The notes under the pieces were generated by a model that was given only the letters and a program-made list of their open reading frames with translations, ran no database searches and was not told the DNA's origin. Made by a program: the position numbers and the translations under genes. A stretch of 64,000 nucleotides of DNA, from the NCBI GenBank assembly GCA_963969595.1, contig OZ018417.1:21392501-21456500 (forward strand). The letters run 5' to 3'. This DNA comes from Neckera pumila. Its lineage: Eukaryota > Streptophyta > Bryopsida > Hypnales > Neckeraceae. Below are positions 1-11,096 of the stretch, piece after piece (positions within the stretch are counted from its first letter, which is position 1; each line of letters starts with the position of its first letter).

Positions 1-2014
1 GAAGCCAGCCACTTCCTGCCGCCTTTACACTTACAACATGGACAATTCATTCTTTTCAAATTCAAAAATCTAGCCCGCCGATACTCTCTTACCCAAAGTC
101 TATCATCATGTTGTTGCTTTCGTCGTCCCTCTGCGGTTTGTACCTCGTCATTCTCTTTATCCATCTTGGCCAACTTTGAATTTCACTAAGAAAGTACGAT
201 TGCTTTTAAAATGCACTTGTATCCTGTAGATGAAATACAAAAGTAACAATAGAAAATGAGCAATCAAGCTAGTCTTCAGGTTGCAAACCCTAAATCTCCT
301 AAAACACACCCGAAATACACCTAACCCAAGAACTTTGAATACCTTGGTTTAAGATAGAACTATACTCCAGCAGGAAGAAGTCCTCTTCTACTGTGAGACA
401 TTGCGAGGGGTTGGCCTCCCAAAACATCGTCCTAAAACGGAAGGTGGATTACAATTGAAAGGGCAAGAGAAACATGAATTTAATGACTGATGGAGGGAAA
501 ACTAGTTGTTGTCCTTATGGCTAGAGTAGGGTACAATAGAATAGGGTTTTGTAGCTGACAGTATTTACAGGTAGAGATTTTGATCAGAATCCAATCTATT
601 GCGTTACAATTTGCAGGTTTCATCGGAGTCCGGAATGGAGCTAGGTTTTAGGGGATGGGTTTTCAATTCTGCTGTACATAGTGCCATTAGATACTGGTCT
701 AAACTTTTCCTGTATTGTATAGAATTGGACTCGCCTTCATTTATTTTTTGGTAATCCGGTGAATGAGCCTCCTTGTCTCTTTTGATGGATGAAATTGAGT
801 TGGTTCCTTTTTTGGACATTCCACAAGTTTACGTCAACGACGAGTTTCTTGGAGGATCCAATATTCTTATCTCCATGCACCGAGTAAGTGTCCAAGTTTC
901 CTAAGGTGTTGTCTTTGAATCCTGTTTTCTTATGTGGGACATAGCGTAGATTTCAAGTTTGTACCTGATTGAAGTTCTAATTTGTCTGTGGCAATAGTCG
1001 GGAGAGCTAGAGACATTACTGAAAGATGTGAAGAAGATGGACAACTCATTCACCCCGGGGTGAGCTTCTCTGCGTTGTTTTGATATGGTGACTGCGCCGT
1101 TTATTGTCTTTTGTATCCTCTTTGATGTATTCGATCACCCCAATTATGTGTCCTAGAATAAATTGATTCTTTTTGCTTGAAATCGTGTACCTTTGGACCA
1201 CTGTCAAGAATCTTTTCGATATCATAAGGGAAATTGATGAGGTATTTGTGGCCATGCCTCCTTGCCTTTAACATCCGATGATTTCTGCTGCACCTCTTTG
1301 AAAGGAGCTCTCCCCTCTGGTGTTGGCATAATTCTGCGTGGACAAGCTCTTCTCACGTCGCTCTGATCAGAAGCTGCACTGTACTTTACATCAAAGTGAA
1401 ATTGTTGAAGGGCAAAGTTTGAAGGTGCCAATGAGGCTCCAAGTGCAGTCCGTGGCCTTGTGGAGTGAACTTTGGGAGTGTTGGTCAGTAGTAGAATGAC
1501 TCGATATGATTAAAGTGGTTTATGGAGATGAGACCATTCCTTCATTGTACGAGAATCCAAGAGTTTCTGAGGGGCAGCTTCCCGGGCATCCAGATTCTTA
1601 TCTTCTCTTTTGATAATTTAAAATTAATCTTACACATGGGAAGCTTGAGGCATGCAACTCGCGGCAGTTAATAACCTAACTGAAGTTACTGGTTTTGCAC
1701 CTCGGTTTGTCTCCTTTTTGCTTTGCCTAAACTCAACAACATGAGTCATTTGACTTATTAACTTTTGATGTTATGTTTTTGATGGTGTGAGAGGGCCCAC
1801 TTGAACTAGGGTTGATGAGTGGTGTCTGTTTACTAGATTCATTACAACTTTCTTTTGTTTCTATCACCATCTATGTTATAATTTGGCAGATTCTCTTATA
1901 TTTTTGTCAAGTGGCAGTTTTATTTTTTGGGTTTGGGGTCTGATGTGCAATTTTTCTCAACCGCACTGGCACAGTAGTCTCTCCATTCATTACATATATG
2001 TGTGCGGTTTACAG
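1..2014. other. No recognisable gene; low-complexity plant intergenic or intronic DNA
   Basis: Only short open frames broken by stops are visible on both strands, and none of their translations is recognised. If the SPT6-like exon that follows is part of a larger gene remnant, part of this stretch could be decayed intron, but I see no second SPT6 exon here. No transposon terminus was found. Confidence 0.4.
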
Positions 2015-2195
2015 GTATTGTGAGACAAGCAGTTGCCTTGGGTAGGTTCCTACAAAATCCTGTGACTATGGTTGCTTCTTTATGTGGTCCTACGAAGGAA
2101 ATTCTCTCGTTCAGGTTGCACCCAGTGCAGAATTGCTTGACAAATGAGGAATTATATGAAGCCATAGAGCGTGTCATGGTTACTGTGATTAATCA
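2015..2195 (+). pseudogene. SPT6: SPT6-like gene fragment, single exon
   Basis: This 181-bp block follows a plausible acceptor (TTTACAG) and ends at a plausible donor (CAG/GTGGGC). Its translation contains AVALGRFLQNPVTMVASLCG, then KEILSFRLHP and NEELYEAIERVMVTVINQ. From memory this matches the helix-hairpin-helix-proximal part of plant SPT6, the histone chaperone and elongation factor that travels with RNA polymerase II. SPT6 is about 1,500 residues, and no neighbouring SPT6 exon is seen on either side. I therefore read it as an isolated captured or decayed fragment rather than a gene. The reading frame is open throughout, so the fragment may be fairly recent. The next coding-like block, 426 bp downstream on the same strand, belongs to a different family (ARGONAUTE). 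Family assignment is from recognised conserved strings, not a search. Confidence 0.7.
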
Positions 2196-2621
2196 GGTGG
2201 GCACCGTCTCTTTCTCTTGCAGTTTGGTTTATCCTTTTTGGTAGGAATTACTTACTGTGCCATCTTTTGCACTAGACTTTAGACATGAATTGTATCATCA
2301 CTCTGCATGCGAGGTCCATGAAACATCTTTCTTTGGATTGGATGAGTAGAAGTGCTCATCATTAAACCCGTCAATTGCACTGATCCTTCACAATCATTGC
2401 AACTATGTTCCTCTTCTGAACTTGAACTTGTTTCATCCCCTGGTATATTCAAGTTGGCATCAATATTAACCTGGCAGCTTCACATGATTGGATTTTTGGC
2501 CCTCTTCAATTTGCTGCTCATTTTATTTGGTTCTGCAATCGTTTCATCCTGACATATCTTTGTTAATCTTTTTATCAGGAGACATTAGTGTGACTTGGTG
2601 AGTTGTGGCTTTGTTCTGCAG

Positions 2622-3325
2622 CAATTCAATGGAGATCCAATTGTGCCAGTACAACTTGTGCGTCCTGAGCACTCGGAGAAAGCTCTGTATCACCTCTGCG
2701 ATGAGGTGCACAAGATCACTAAGGGCCTGTGCTTGGATCTGCTTGTGGCAATTCTTCCAGACAACAATGCACCTTTATATGGTATGTAAACTGTTATACT
2801 CAGAGTTTGTAAATTGTTCTAATATGGAGTGATCTATGTTCAGGGCACTTCTATAAAGTGCATGGTCCAAATCTTAAAATAGATGTCGTTTTTTAATGGT
2901 TGTGATGGATGTTGATTGTAGGTGATTTGAAGAAGCAGTGTGAGACTGTCCTTGGTGTAGTCTCACAGTGTTGTTTGACCAAGCATGTCTTTAAGATGAG
3001 CAAGCAATACTTGGCCAATGTAGCTCTGAAGATTAATGCTAAGCACCTTCATACAATTCATGGAGAGCATTTAGGTTGCACACTAGTTGCATGCAAGTTG
3101 CATATTAGTTGTACACAAGTTGCATACTAGGTGCAACTAGGTGCACATAGGTTACAAATGAGTTGCATGCTAGTTGCATATCAGTTGCATATTAGTTGTA
3201 TATTAGTTGCATAGTAGTTGCACACTAGTCGTATATTAGTTGAAAATATGGTTGCATACTAGTTGCATATTAAGAAATTGGAGATGCCAGGAGAGATATT
3301 GGGTCTCACTAGTCCATGATCGTCC
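2622..3325 (+). pseudogene. AGO: ARGONAUTE (MID/PIWI) gene fragment, interrupted
   Basis: Two exons with intact splice signals are visible. Exon a (2622-2781) reads ...CLDLLVAILPDNNAPLYG. Exon b starts at 2922 after an AG acceptor and reads [40 protein letters not shown]. These are diagnostic of the MID-PIWI junction of AGO1-clade ARGONAUTEs, which hold the guide small RNA in silencing complexes. The intron between them (2782-2921) sits at the position I recall for plant AGO1 genes. After ALKINAK the sequence departs from the family and runs into a 212-bp piece of GTTGCA repeat (3068-3279). Directly after it, 3280-3325 resembles the continuation (DA..RRI..LV.DRP) with frame breaks. The catalytic PIWI aspartates and the N/PAZ domains are absent, so no slicer could be made. 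It is a truncated, chimeric remnant lying just downstream of an SPT6 fragment. Confidence 0.85.
3068..3279 (+). repeat. GTTGCA array segment inserted in the AGO fragment
   Basis: This 212-bp block is nearly identical to 8412-8622 and in the same orientation, sharing even irregular units such as the TAGGTGCAACTAGGTGCACATAG stretch (given here only as a landmark at 3126-3149). Homology starts at CATTTAGG and ends at TTAAGAAATT in both places. The unit is roughly GTTGCATACTA (11 bp). The block separates AGO-like sequence on both sides, so it was probably inserted or copied into the AGO remnant from the array at 8.1-9.5 kb or a relative of it. Confidence 0.8.
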
Positions 3326-3962
3326 CTGCCAACGGCTTGTTGGTTTTGTAGATGGGGTTCCTGTGAATGTTGAGATCGTTTCCTCGACTGAGGATTACAT
3401 AATTGTCTTAAATCACGGACCCCTATTTTTTGGAATTCACCTCGGCAATAGCAACAATGATTCATATTAGTTTTACAACCTCAAGTATACAGAGCCAAGT
3501 GAGAATGGGCCGTTAGTGAGCTATAGTGTTCTTCTGTCATCCCAATATCGCTATTTCATTCATACACGTGATGTGTGTTACCTTTTCATTCATCCTACAG
3601 TGAGATAGATGAGATGTATGGACGAGAATGACTACTTTACAGAGAACCTCTACTGCGCCGCCAACTTTATGATCTTCTGTATGCTAGTGCTAGTTTAGTG
3701 CTAGTTTAGTGCTAGTTTCGACTAGAATGAATGCCTCCTTTTTGTACACAGCTCTCCTGAGTCTTGAGTTCTCTCTCGCAGCCAGAATGGAGAGAAAGAA
3801 AAGCGACAAGGAGCCGCGGTGTTTCTGCGGGCTTAGTTTCAAGATGCCAGTCTATGATTATTGGCAACAGAGGAGAGGAGGAGTTCAGTGGTAGGGTTTA
3901 GTACCAATTATTGTGGTTGAAAGACTTTTTGTTTTTGCATGGAGAGTTTGCAGGTGCGGCAC

Positions 3963-4143
3963 GCGATTGATACCTTTGAGGTGCAGGAAACATGCTTTTT
4001 ACGATTTCTTGAGAAAGAGTAAGGAGTCTTTCTTGAGTGAGAGAGAGTGAGCGATTGATACCTTTGAGGTGCAGTGCAGGAAGACATGCTTTTTACGATT
4101 TCTTGAGAGAGAGTAAGGAGTCTTTCTTGAGTGAGAGAGAGTA
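3963..4143 (+). repeat. Tandem duplication, 88-bp unit
   Basis: Two copies of a unit begin GCGATTGATACCTTTGAGG at 3963 and 4051 and each ends in a GAGAGAGAGT run. No coding potential was recognised. The surrounding 3.33-4.87 kb holds no gene I can identify; short open frames on both strands have no recognised motifs. Confidence 0.8.
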
Positions 4144-4897
4144 AGGACTAGAGGTGTAGAGTACGGCTGTGCGAGTTGACAAGCGATTCGGCGCTGTCTT
4201 GCGATCTTGGCTGCAGGTGTCTGGGCTATCGAACCGTGAGTTTTAGGTTTGATCTGCGAGTTTTGAGCTTCATTGGAGGTGCAAGTCTGAAGCTTTAGAG
4301 TATGCTTCGATTTGATGGAGGTTTCAGGATTGAGAGATTAGTTTGGTGAGATGTTTTTTCTTCTTGATTGGGTTTTGTGACTGGGGTCATGGTTGGGCTA
4401 GGGTGGGATTGCTGGGTTGGGTTGGGGTTGCTGGATCATCTGGGATGGGGAGAAACAGACCATGTTTTTGTTCCTTTAGTTTCGAGGACTTTGTGAAATT
4501 TGAAATTTCAAGGACTATTAGAAATTTGAAAATTTTTAGTTGATTTATGTGGGGTTCAGTGTGTTTGGGAGTGTTTTTTGTGTAATGTGTTGTGGTTGCT
4601 GACAATAATTGGTTTTGGAACAGGAGTGAATTTGCTATTTTATTTGCAAAATTGCACAGGTGTTAGATGTTGTTTTGGTGGCACCTGCATTGAGTATCTT
4701 TTGCACTGCACAGCACCGCACCTGAACTAACTACATTTACAACTCAACGAAAGTGAGCATTCCTATATTCTTTCTTTTCACCATATTTCATTATTTGATA
4801 GATATACATTTATATCATCTAATGTTTTTTTTATTGATAATAATAACTAAGCAATGATTTTTATTGCAGGAGAGTCTCTTCAAAGCGGAATAGTACA

Positions 4898-7800
4898 ATG
4901 GATTCAGTGGATCGGCTACCGTCTAAGAAAAGAGCTAGAGGTAACAAGAAAGACAAGGAAGTCATCACAGAAGATGAAGATCCCATTTCTTCAAATGATT
5001 TAAGCAGCAGTAATGGTGAGTTGCTAAAATTTTAGAAAGTATTTTTTTTACAAAACTTTAAATTCTTCAAATTCATCAAGTACATTGTAGTTTCCTTTCC
5101 ATTTCTTGTAATACTAATACTATCACTTTTTGTTTAGGGGATGAGCAAAATGAATCAGAAGAAATTGATCACCGTTTGAACCATGCTACTCAACAAAATC
5201 AGCCGATGCAATCCATGCAGCAGATTCAACAAAATCAACAAAATCAATCGATGCAGCAGCCAAGGCAATGGCAGTGGATGCCACAATTTGGGCCACCACT
5301 GTCTACACAATGGACATGTCCCCCCTATGTTGGACCAACAAGTTCTCCCTATTCTGGATCGGAAGGTCTTCCATACTCTCCCTATTTGGGGTCGGGATCT
5401 GGAGGACCAGTAGCTCCTGCTTCTGTTTTATGGCAGAATCCTGAGAGCATTGGACGATCCAATAGACGAAAGAAGCAGAAGGAGTTAGAAAAAAGTTCAA
5501 CAATGAGGAGCAAGGGTGGGCTGAAACCAAATGCAGTGCATGTGACTTTGAATGAGGAGATTGATGCATCATCTTCCGGGAAGAATGCTTGGGAGTTGGG
5601 ACCAGTCTATGAGATCATATGTCCCTTTAACACTTGATATGAGTGTTATTGAATACGATAAGCATAGACCAGAGACTTTGAAGAAGTTAAGAGACTCAAT
5701 GGATGCAGAATTTGAATATGTGGGGAATCCCCTTAGTAATAGGGGGTTTCGAAATGCAGTGGTACGGTTTTTGAAAGGTGAACGTTGCAAATTAAAAAAG
5801 CTACATGTTCCAGGGGTAGTGATGATGAGAAAGATTGTCCAACAACTATAGACCTTCAGCAATGGAAACAATTGAAAGCTTATTGGAGTGCAAGTGATCA
5901 AGTACAAAAATCTGAAGTGATGTCCAATGCTTGGAAACAAGTTCAAAATGTGTCAAAGCGTGGTTGTCGAGGGAAAGCAGGCTGCGAAATTGTTGTGGTG
6001 AGTTTTTTCAATAGTTTGTTTAAAGGTGTTTTTGACTTGATAAAGAATCATTTTGGATTTATCATTGACCAAAACTTGTAGGCATTCTAATAGTGGTCTT
6101 CTTGAATTGTCTTAGACCAAGACGGGGACGGGACTCTAACGTAGGAGGATCACCATCGGTGAGTGGTTTTGCATGAAAGTTGCAAAATAGTTGTAACAAT
6201 TTTTTAGTTGCATATATCGGTTGCAAAAATGCTAGTTTAAAATTGCATAGTAGTTGCAAGGGTTAGTATTAGTTGTGAAATAGTTCAATAGTATTTACAA
6301 GAGTTGTAAAGTAGTTGGGTAGTAATTGCAATGATCACTAATAGTTGTAAAATAGTTGGATAGTAGTTGCAATGGTTGTAAAATAGTTGAACAGTAGTTG
6401 CAAGGATCACTAAAGTTATAAAGTAGTTGGATAGTAGTTGCAAGGATTACTAGGAGTTGTAAAATAGTTGGACAGTAGTTGCAAGTTGTAAAGTAGTTGG
6501 ATAGTAGTTGCAAGGATGACTAGGAGTTGTAAAATAGTTGAACAATAGTTGCAGAGTAGTCAATGATTATAACCATTGTTTCTTTGTGGTCAATAGGTTG
6601 TGTCCTCCGGACTTCAAGCAAAAATGGTTGCATTGGAAACTAAACAAGAGGAATTTGAGAAGTTCAAAGATGAAGTACTCGCAATTACAAAGCAGAATAC
6701 TGCGGCTGTTGAAAAGTTGCAGAAGACTTTGATGAAGTTTTTGGGAAAGGAGACATTCTATCAGATCCTACTCATCCACCATTGGATCCAAGTCCTATTG
6801 ATCCATCACCTCTTCTAAATCCATCTGATTGTTCTGTTGATCCATCACTTCTTCTAGATCCATCTAATTCTTCTGTAGATCCATATGATCTTGATCCATC
6901 ATTGGGTGCTACTGTTGCTCTGGATCCATAGGGGAAGAATATAACTACTAACACAAATGAGTTAGTTGTAGGCTCTAACTTGGAGCCGAATGGCATTGCT
7001 AATACAAAGGACATTGCTACAAATCCAATGGTGTTAAAAGACAACAACAACAAGAAGGCTCCTTCAGACAAGCAACCAGGTGAGGGCGAAGCTAGTGCCG
7101 AACCAGATGAAGGCAAAACTACTGCCGAACCAGGTGAAGGCAAAGCTACTGCCAAACCAGGTGAGGGCGAAGCTAGTGTTGAAAATGAGTTACTGATGTT
7201 GGGTGGCTCTACTCCTATATCAAAGAATGCAAAGGCTCCAAATAGTACAAGAAAGTCTCCTAGAGTAAAGGAGCAAGTAAAGGAGCAAGAGGTGAGGCCA
7301 ACTTTCTAAGTAATTATTTTGATCTTCAAAATGTCATTGTAATTTTATATATGGATCAATTACTTATGATGATTGTGATCAGTTATTGCAGAAACCTTTT
7401 GTCAGGAAGGAGATCTTGAGGAGGGTAGTTCAGCCCAAGGTTGCACCAAAGGTTCCACCTAAATCTAAACCTAAACCAAAACAAAGAGCTAAGGTGGCAT
7501 TTCCAAAGGTAACATTCATACCTCTTCATTTTTAGAATTTTTTTATATTATCATCTTCAAATCAATGTAAAGTAATGTTGTTCCATATATTTGTATAAAT
7601 TTATAGCTCATCAATAGCTAATCAAGGTTTTTTTATTCTATACTTGGAGCAGTTCTCAATTGGACAGCATGTTTCCCTTCTCAATCCATCAGCCCCTTCC
7701 CAAGTAGTGGCAGCTGGATGTATCACTTCTATTTGAGGTGGAGAGGGTCCACAACAACATCATGGAAAGTCTATTCCAGAAGGGTGGTATAGGCTTGATG

Positions 7801-7940
7801 TTGCACATGCACCAGGTGGTTTTGTGGATTTGATGCGTCCAAATCCAGAAGGAGATCAATTGAAGTTAAAAGATGTTGTTGGAGCAAATACTATTTGGGA
7901 TGGGCAATACGTAGTTGTTCTAAATCGTGTTTGCAAGTGA
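4898..7940 (+). pseudogene. CACTA (En/Spm) Transposase_24-type gene, degenerate
   Basis: Five or six exons with good splice sites can be traced: 4898-5015, 5138-5997, 6597-7291, 7392-7508 and 7653-7940. The product starts with a basic/acidic N-terminus (MDSVDRLPSKKRARGNKK). A Gln/Asn/Pro-rich stretch (5176-5450) and a core follow, with TLDMSVIEYDKHRPETL, VGNPLSNRGFRNAVVRF and WKQLKAYWSASDQVQKSEV. That core is the pattern of the plant transposase Ptta/En/Spm family (Transposase_24). A coiled-coil block (6597-6750), a Pro/Asp/Ser-rich linker and acidic PGEGEA repeats (7078-7175) come next. The C-terminal domain (7653-7940) resembles one found at the end of such CACTA proteins. Damage: frameshifts near 5600-5615, 5793-5800 and 6750, a TAG at 6929 and a TGA at 7734. 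It cannot encode a working protein as is. The function of these second proteins in CACTA elements is probably DNA binding, not catalysis. Confidence 0.7.
6180..6560 (+). repeat. GTTGCA/GTTGTA repeats inside an intron of the CACTA gene
   Basis: The intron 5998-6596 contains about thirty GTTG(C/T)A or AGTTGGA motifs, mostly spaced 11 bp or multiples of it, organised in higher-order units of roughly 40 bp (GTTGTAAAATAGTTGGA...GTAGTTGCAAGGAT). The motif is the same as in the array downstream of the gene, so the element carries it in at least two places. Confidence 0.85.
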
Positions 7941-8099
7941 GTCATATAGTAAATTGTAGTTAGTACATATTTGACTACTATTTTTGTAGGCAATCTGTTT
8001 TCTATATGTTCACTGTATGTTATGTTTTGATTGTACTACTTATTTACGTAAAATGTTTGTCTCTATTTCAAAAGTAAGAGATTGGAAAATAGTCATGTA

Positions 8100-9535
8100 T
8101 TAATGTTGAAAGTAGTTGCAAATTAGTTGCATGTAATATTTATAAATGTTGAACAGTAGTTGTATAAATGTTGAACAGTAGTTGTAGAAAAGTTGAGATG
8201 GTTGCACATGGTTATATTGATGTTGAAAAATCCATTATAAGATAGTTGCATGAAAGTTGCAAAACTATCATGTGTTGAAATCAGTTGCATAATAGTTGCA
8301 TGTGGTTTGAACAAGTTGAAAATTGCCCATGTCACAAAGAAATTTTTATAAAACTAAAAAATTAGTTGCATTTTACATCAATTTGTAAAAAAATAAGTTG
8401 CATAATAGTTGCATTTAGGTTGCACACTAGTGGCATGCAAGTTGCATATTAGTTGTACACAAGTTGCATACTAGGTGCAACTAGGTGCACATAGTTACAA
8501 ATGAGTTGCATGCTAGTTGCATATCAGTTGCATACTAAATGTATATTAGTTGCATAGTAGTTGCACACTAGTCGTATATTAGTTGAAAATATGGTTGCAT
8601 ACTATTTGCATATTAAGAAATTAGTTGCAGACTAGTTGCATACTAGTTGTATTTAGGTTTAAAAATTAGTTGTATATTAGTTGCATATTAGTTGCATACT
8701 AGTTGCATATTAATTGCATACTAGTTGCATATTAGTTGCATAGGTTAAAAAATTAGTTGCAAAGTAGTTGCATACTAGTTGCATACTAGTTGTATTTTGG
8801 TTAAAAAATTAATATGCAAACTAGTTGCACACTAGTTGCAGACTAGTTGCATACTAGTTGTATTTAGGTTTACAAATTAGTTGCATATTAGTTGCATAAT
8901 ACTTGCATATTAATTGCATACTAGTTGCATATTAGTTGCATAGTTTAAAAAGTTAGTTGCAAAGTAGTTGCATACTAGTTGCATACTAGTTGTATTTAGG
9001 TTAAAAAATTAGTGTGCAACTAGTTGCACACTAGTTGCATACTAGTTGTATTTAGGTTAAAAAATTAGTTGCAAACTAGTTGCATACTAGTTGTATTTAG
9101 GTTAAAAAAATTAGTTGCAAACTAGTTGCATACTAGTTGTATTTAGGTTAAAAAATCAATTGCAAACTAGTTGCATACTATTGTATTTAGGTTAAAAAAT
9201 CAGTTGCAAACTAGTTGCACACTAGTTGCAAATATATACCAAAATGAGTTGCACGCTAGTTGCAAGTAGGTGCAAAAGTAGTTACATACTAATTGTATGA
9301 TAGTGGCTTAGTGATTGTATAAAGCTTATAACAAGATGAGTTGCATACTAGTTGTTTATTAGTTGCACATTAGTTGTATAATAATCCTAACTGCATTTGC
9401 TACATGAATTGGGTACTAGTTGCATATTAGTTCTAGGTAATCCAAAGAGTTGCATATTAGTGGCGTACAAGTTGCATACAATTGAAAATAAAAGTTGAAA
9501 ACTAGTTGCAAAGTTCAAATTTGGTTCAAATACAT
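8100..9535 (+). repeat. Long array of ~11-bp GTTGCATACTA units
   Basis: More than one hundred copies of a degenerate 11-mer (ACTAGTTGCAT/ATTAGTTGCAT) occur almost back to back, all on one strand. Higher-order copies of about 50-65 bp include a TTTAGGTTAAAAAATTAG spacer (repeated at roughly 8990-9210). Embedded at 8412-8622 is the segment that also occurs in the AGO fragment. The position between a CACTA gene and the CACTA right terminus suggests transposase-binding subterminal repeats, analogous to the TNPA sites of En/Spm, though much longer. Confidence 0.9.
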
Positions 9536-9827
9536 TAATTACTAAGAAGCGCCATGAGAAGAGGTGCAGTTATTGAGTTTATTGGTCTCATGGGGCACAG
9601 TGTAAATTTATTAGTCTTAGCCGGCAGTGCATACCATGTCAAAAGACTTCGTGGATGAAATTTCAGACAGTGCTGTTCAATAAGTGATATGTTACAACTG
9701 CATTGCAACTAGTGCAACTTGTCCACTGCGACTAGCGGCTCTAAATTGTCACAAGTCGCAAATGTCCTATACAACTACAAAACTAGTTGCTGTGTGTAGT
9801 CGCAGAACCCTTCGTTTTCTTCTAGTG

Positions 9828-10465
9828 ATGTGATGCCACTTGCTTGACTGCTTTATGAGCAGCTCCCAAACAATTGACTTGTTCTTCAGGTTCCATGGCC
9901 TCCGCATGAAACCATTGCATCCCAGCCCTTTCAGGTGCTCCCGTAAGAGCGCCTTTTCCTTGGCATTCTTCGGCAATACGGGTACCATTGACCGGAGTTT
10001 GAGTGAAGACAACTCTTCACTCACCTCTGCCTTTACCATGGCTCTAAGCAACTACTTGGATTGACTAACAACCTCTCAACTCTTTCTGCCCTAATCACTT
10101 GCGTCCTACTGTTGTTCTCTCTCACAAAGCCAATCATTCTCACAACCACTTAACCCGGACCAAAATCTCAAAACTTGCACTCCTCCAAGCTCTCAGCACT
10201 ACACTTCTTTGCAAACATTCACTCACAATCAGAAAACACCAGATGGAGAAGATAGAATGCGGATGCTTCTACCTGACCCCTTCCTCTCTCCTGACCGTCT
10301 AGTTTCCTCACCGTTGGAACTAGCCATTTCTGTTTACACCAAGAAATGCTTTCCGTTCAACGGCTCTCTAGTTTTCCTGTTAGTGACTGTTGGCTCCCGG
10401 TTTCTATTTTCAATATTGGTTTGACTGTTTTCGAATCCCTGGAATCCCAGTTGTGATCCCACATA

Positions 10466-10497
<32 letters not shown>

Positions 10498-10861
10498 CAA
10501 GACAAGAACAATTAAGATCCGTCTTAACCATTTTATCTCTTTTAAGAGATCCAATGGCTACTAATCTAAAAATCTACTAAACTATGTACATTAACCTATA
10601 AAACAACAAAAAAAATATGGAAATAAAATGTCTTTAACCTAATTCTATTACAAAGTAACAGAATTTGGCATTTTGGGCTCCCACACCACTCATCAAGATT
10701 TTGAAGTGGATCCCTTAGCCGATGGGAGAACAACTGTTATACCTGCCGAAACTCTCCCTTACCAGCCGAACGGCCTTAACAACCCACAAGGCACGAGGCT
10801 TCCAGAAGGGGTCTGGGTTCGGCTTGAAAGCATCGGCTTTGCACCGGCATAGTGGGGAGGG
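9828..10861. other. No recognised gene; short minus-strand open frame
   Basis: A minus-strand open frame covering 9830-10051 (translation includes LKLRSMVPVLPKNAKEKALL and MRRPWNLKNKSIVW) looks protein-like but I do not recognise it. It directly abuts the CACTA right end, so it may be the remnant of whatever the element landed in. A triple CAGTTTC(CAGTTTC) run lies at 10469-10492. The rest (10500-10680) is AT-rich. Confidence 0.3.
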
Positions 10862-11096
10862 TTGGATGCTTTTTTTAGAGAACCTATACTAGCGTTGTGG
10901 GAAGGAGATGTACAATACTTTGGTGTGCAATTCGACGGGGGCGTTGGATATCATCAAGTCAAGGTCAACGAATGCATCTGCGTGGATTGGCAAAATTGGC
11001 TGCAGGGACAGAATGTCACCGGTTCTCATTCACCTGCAATGAGACAAGCACCGTCACCACCTCATCCAGGAACCACAGGGGTGGTCCAATCCCCCC

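Larger units (their letters stand above)
4898..9827 (+). mobile_element. CACTA-superfamily transposon, right part; left end not found
   Basis: The degenerate transposase gene is followed by a subterminal repeat array (8.1-9.5 kb) and ends with TTTTCTTCTAGTG at 9815-9827. That is one base from the classical plant CACTA right terminus TTTTCTTGTAGTG, the complement of CACTACAAGAAAA. The following 3 bp (ATG) would be the target duplication. Between 9660 and 9815 there are further short motifs of the array type in both orientations (GCAACTAGTGCAACTTG, CTGCGACTAGCGG), as expected in subterminal regions. No matching CACTAGAAGAAAA start was found upstream, so the left boundary may be lost, diverged or outside the window; the given start is the transposase gene start. 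Confidence 0.65.

Noticed and set aside
1..2014. Further SPT6 or AGO exons upstream
   Set aside because: Short strings such as 1005-1060 looked coding-like, but I could not match them to either protein with confidence.
8100..9535. GTTGCA array as a CRISPR array
   Set aside because: Units are 11 bp with no unique spacers, the DNA is plant nuclear, and there are no cas genes.
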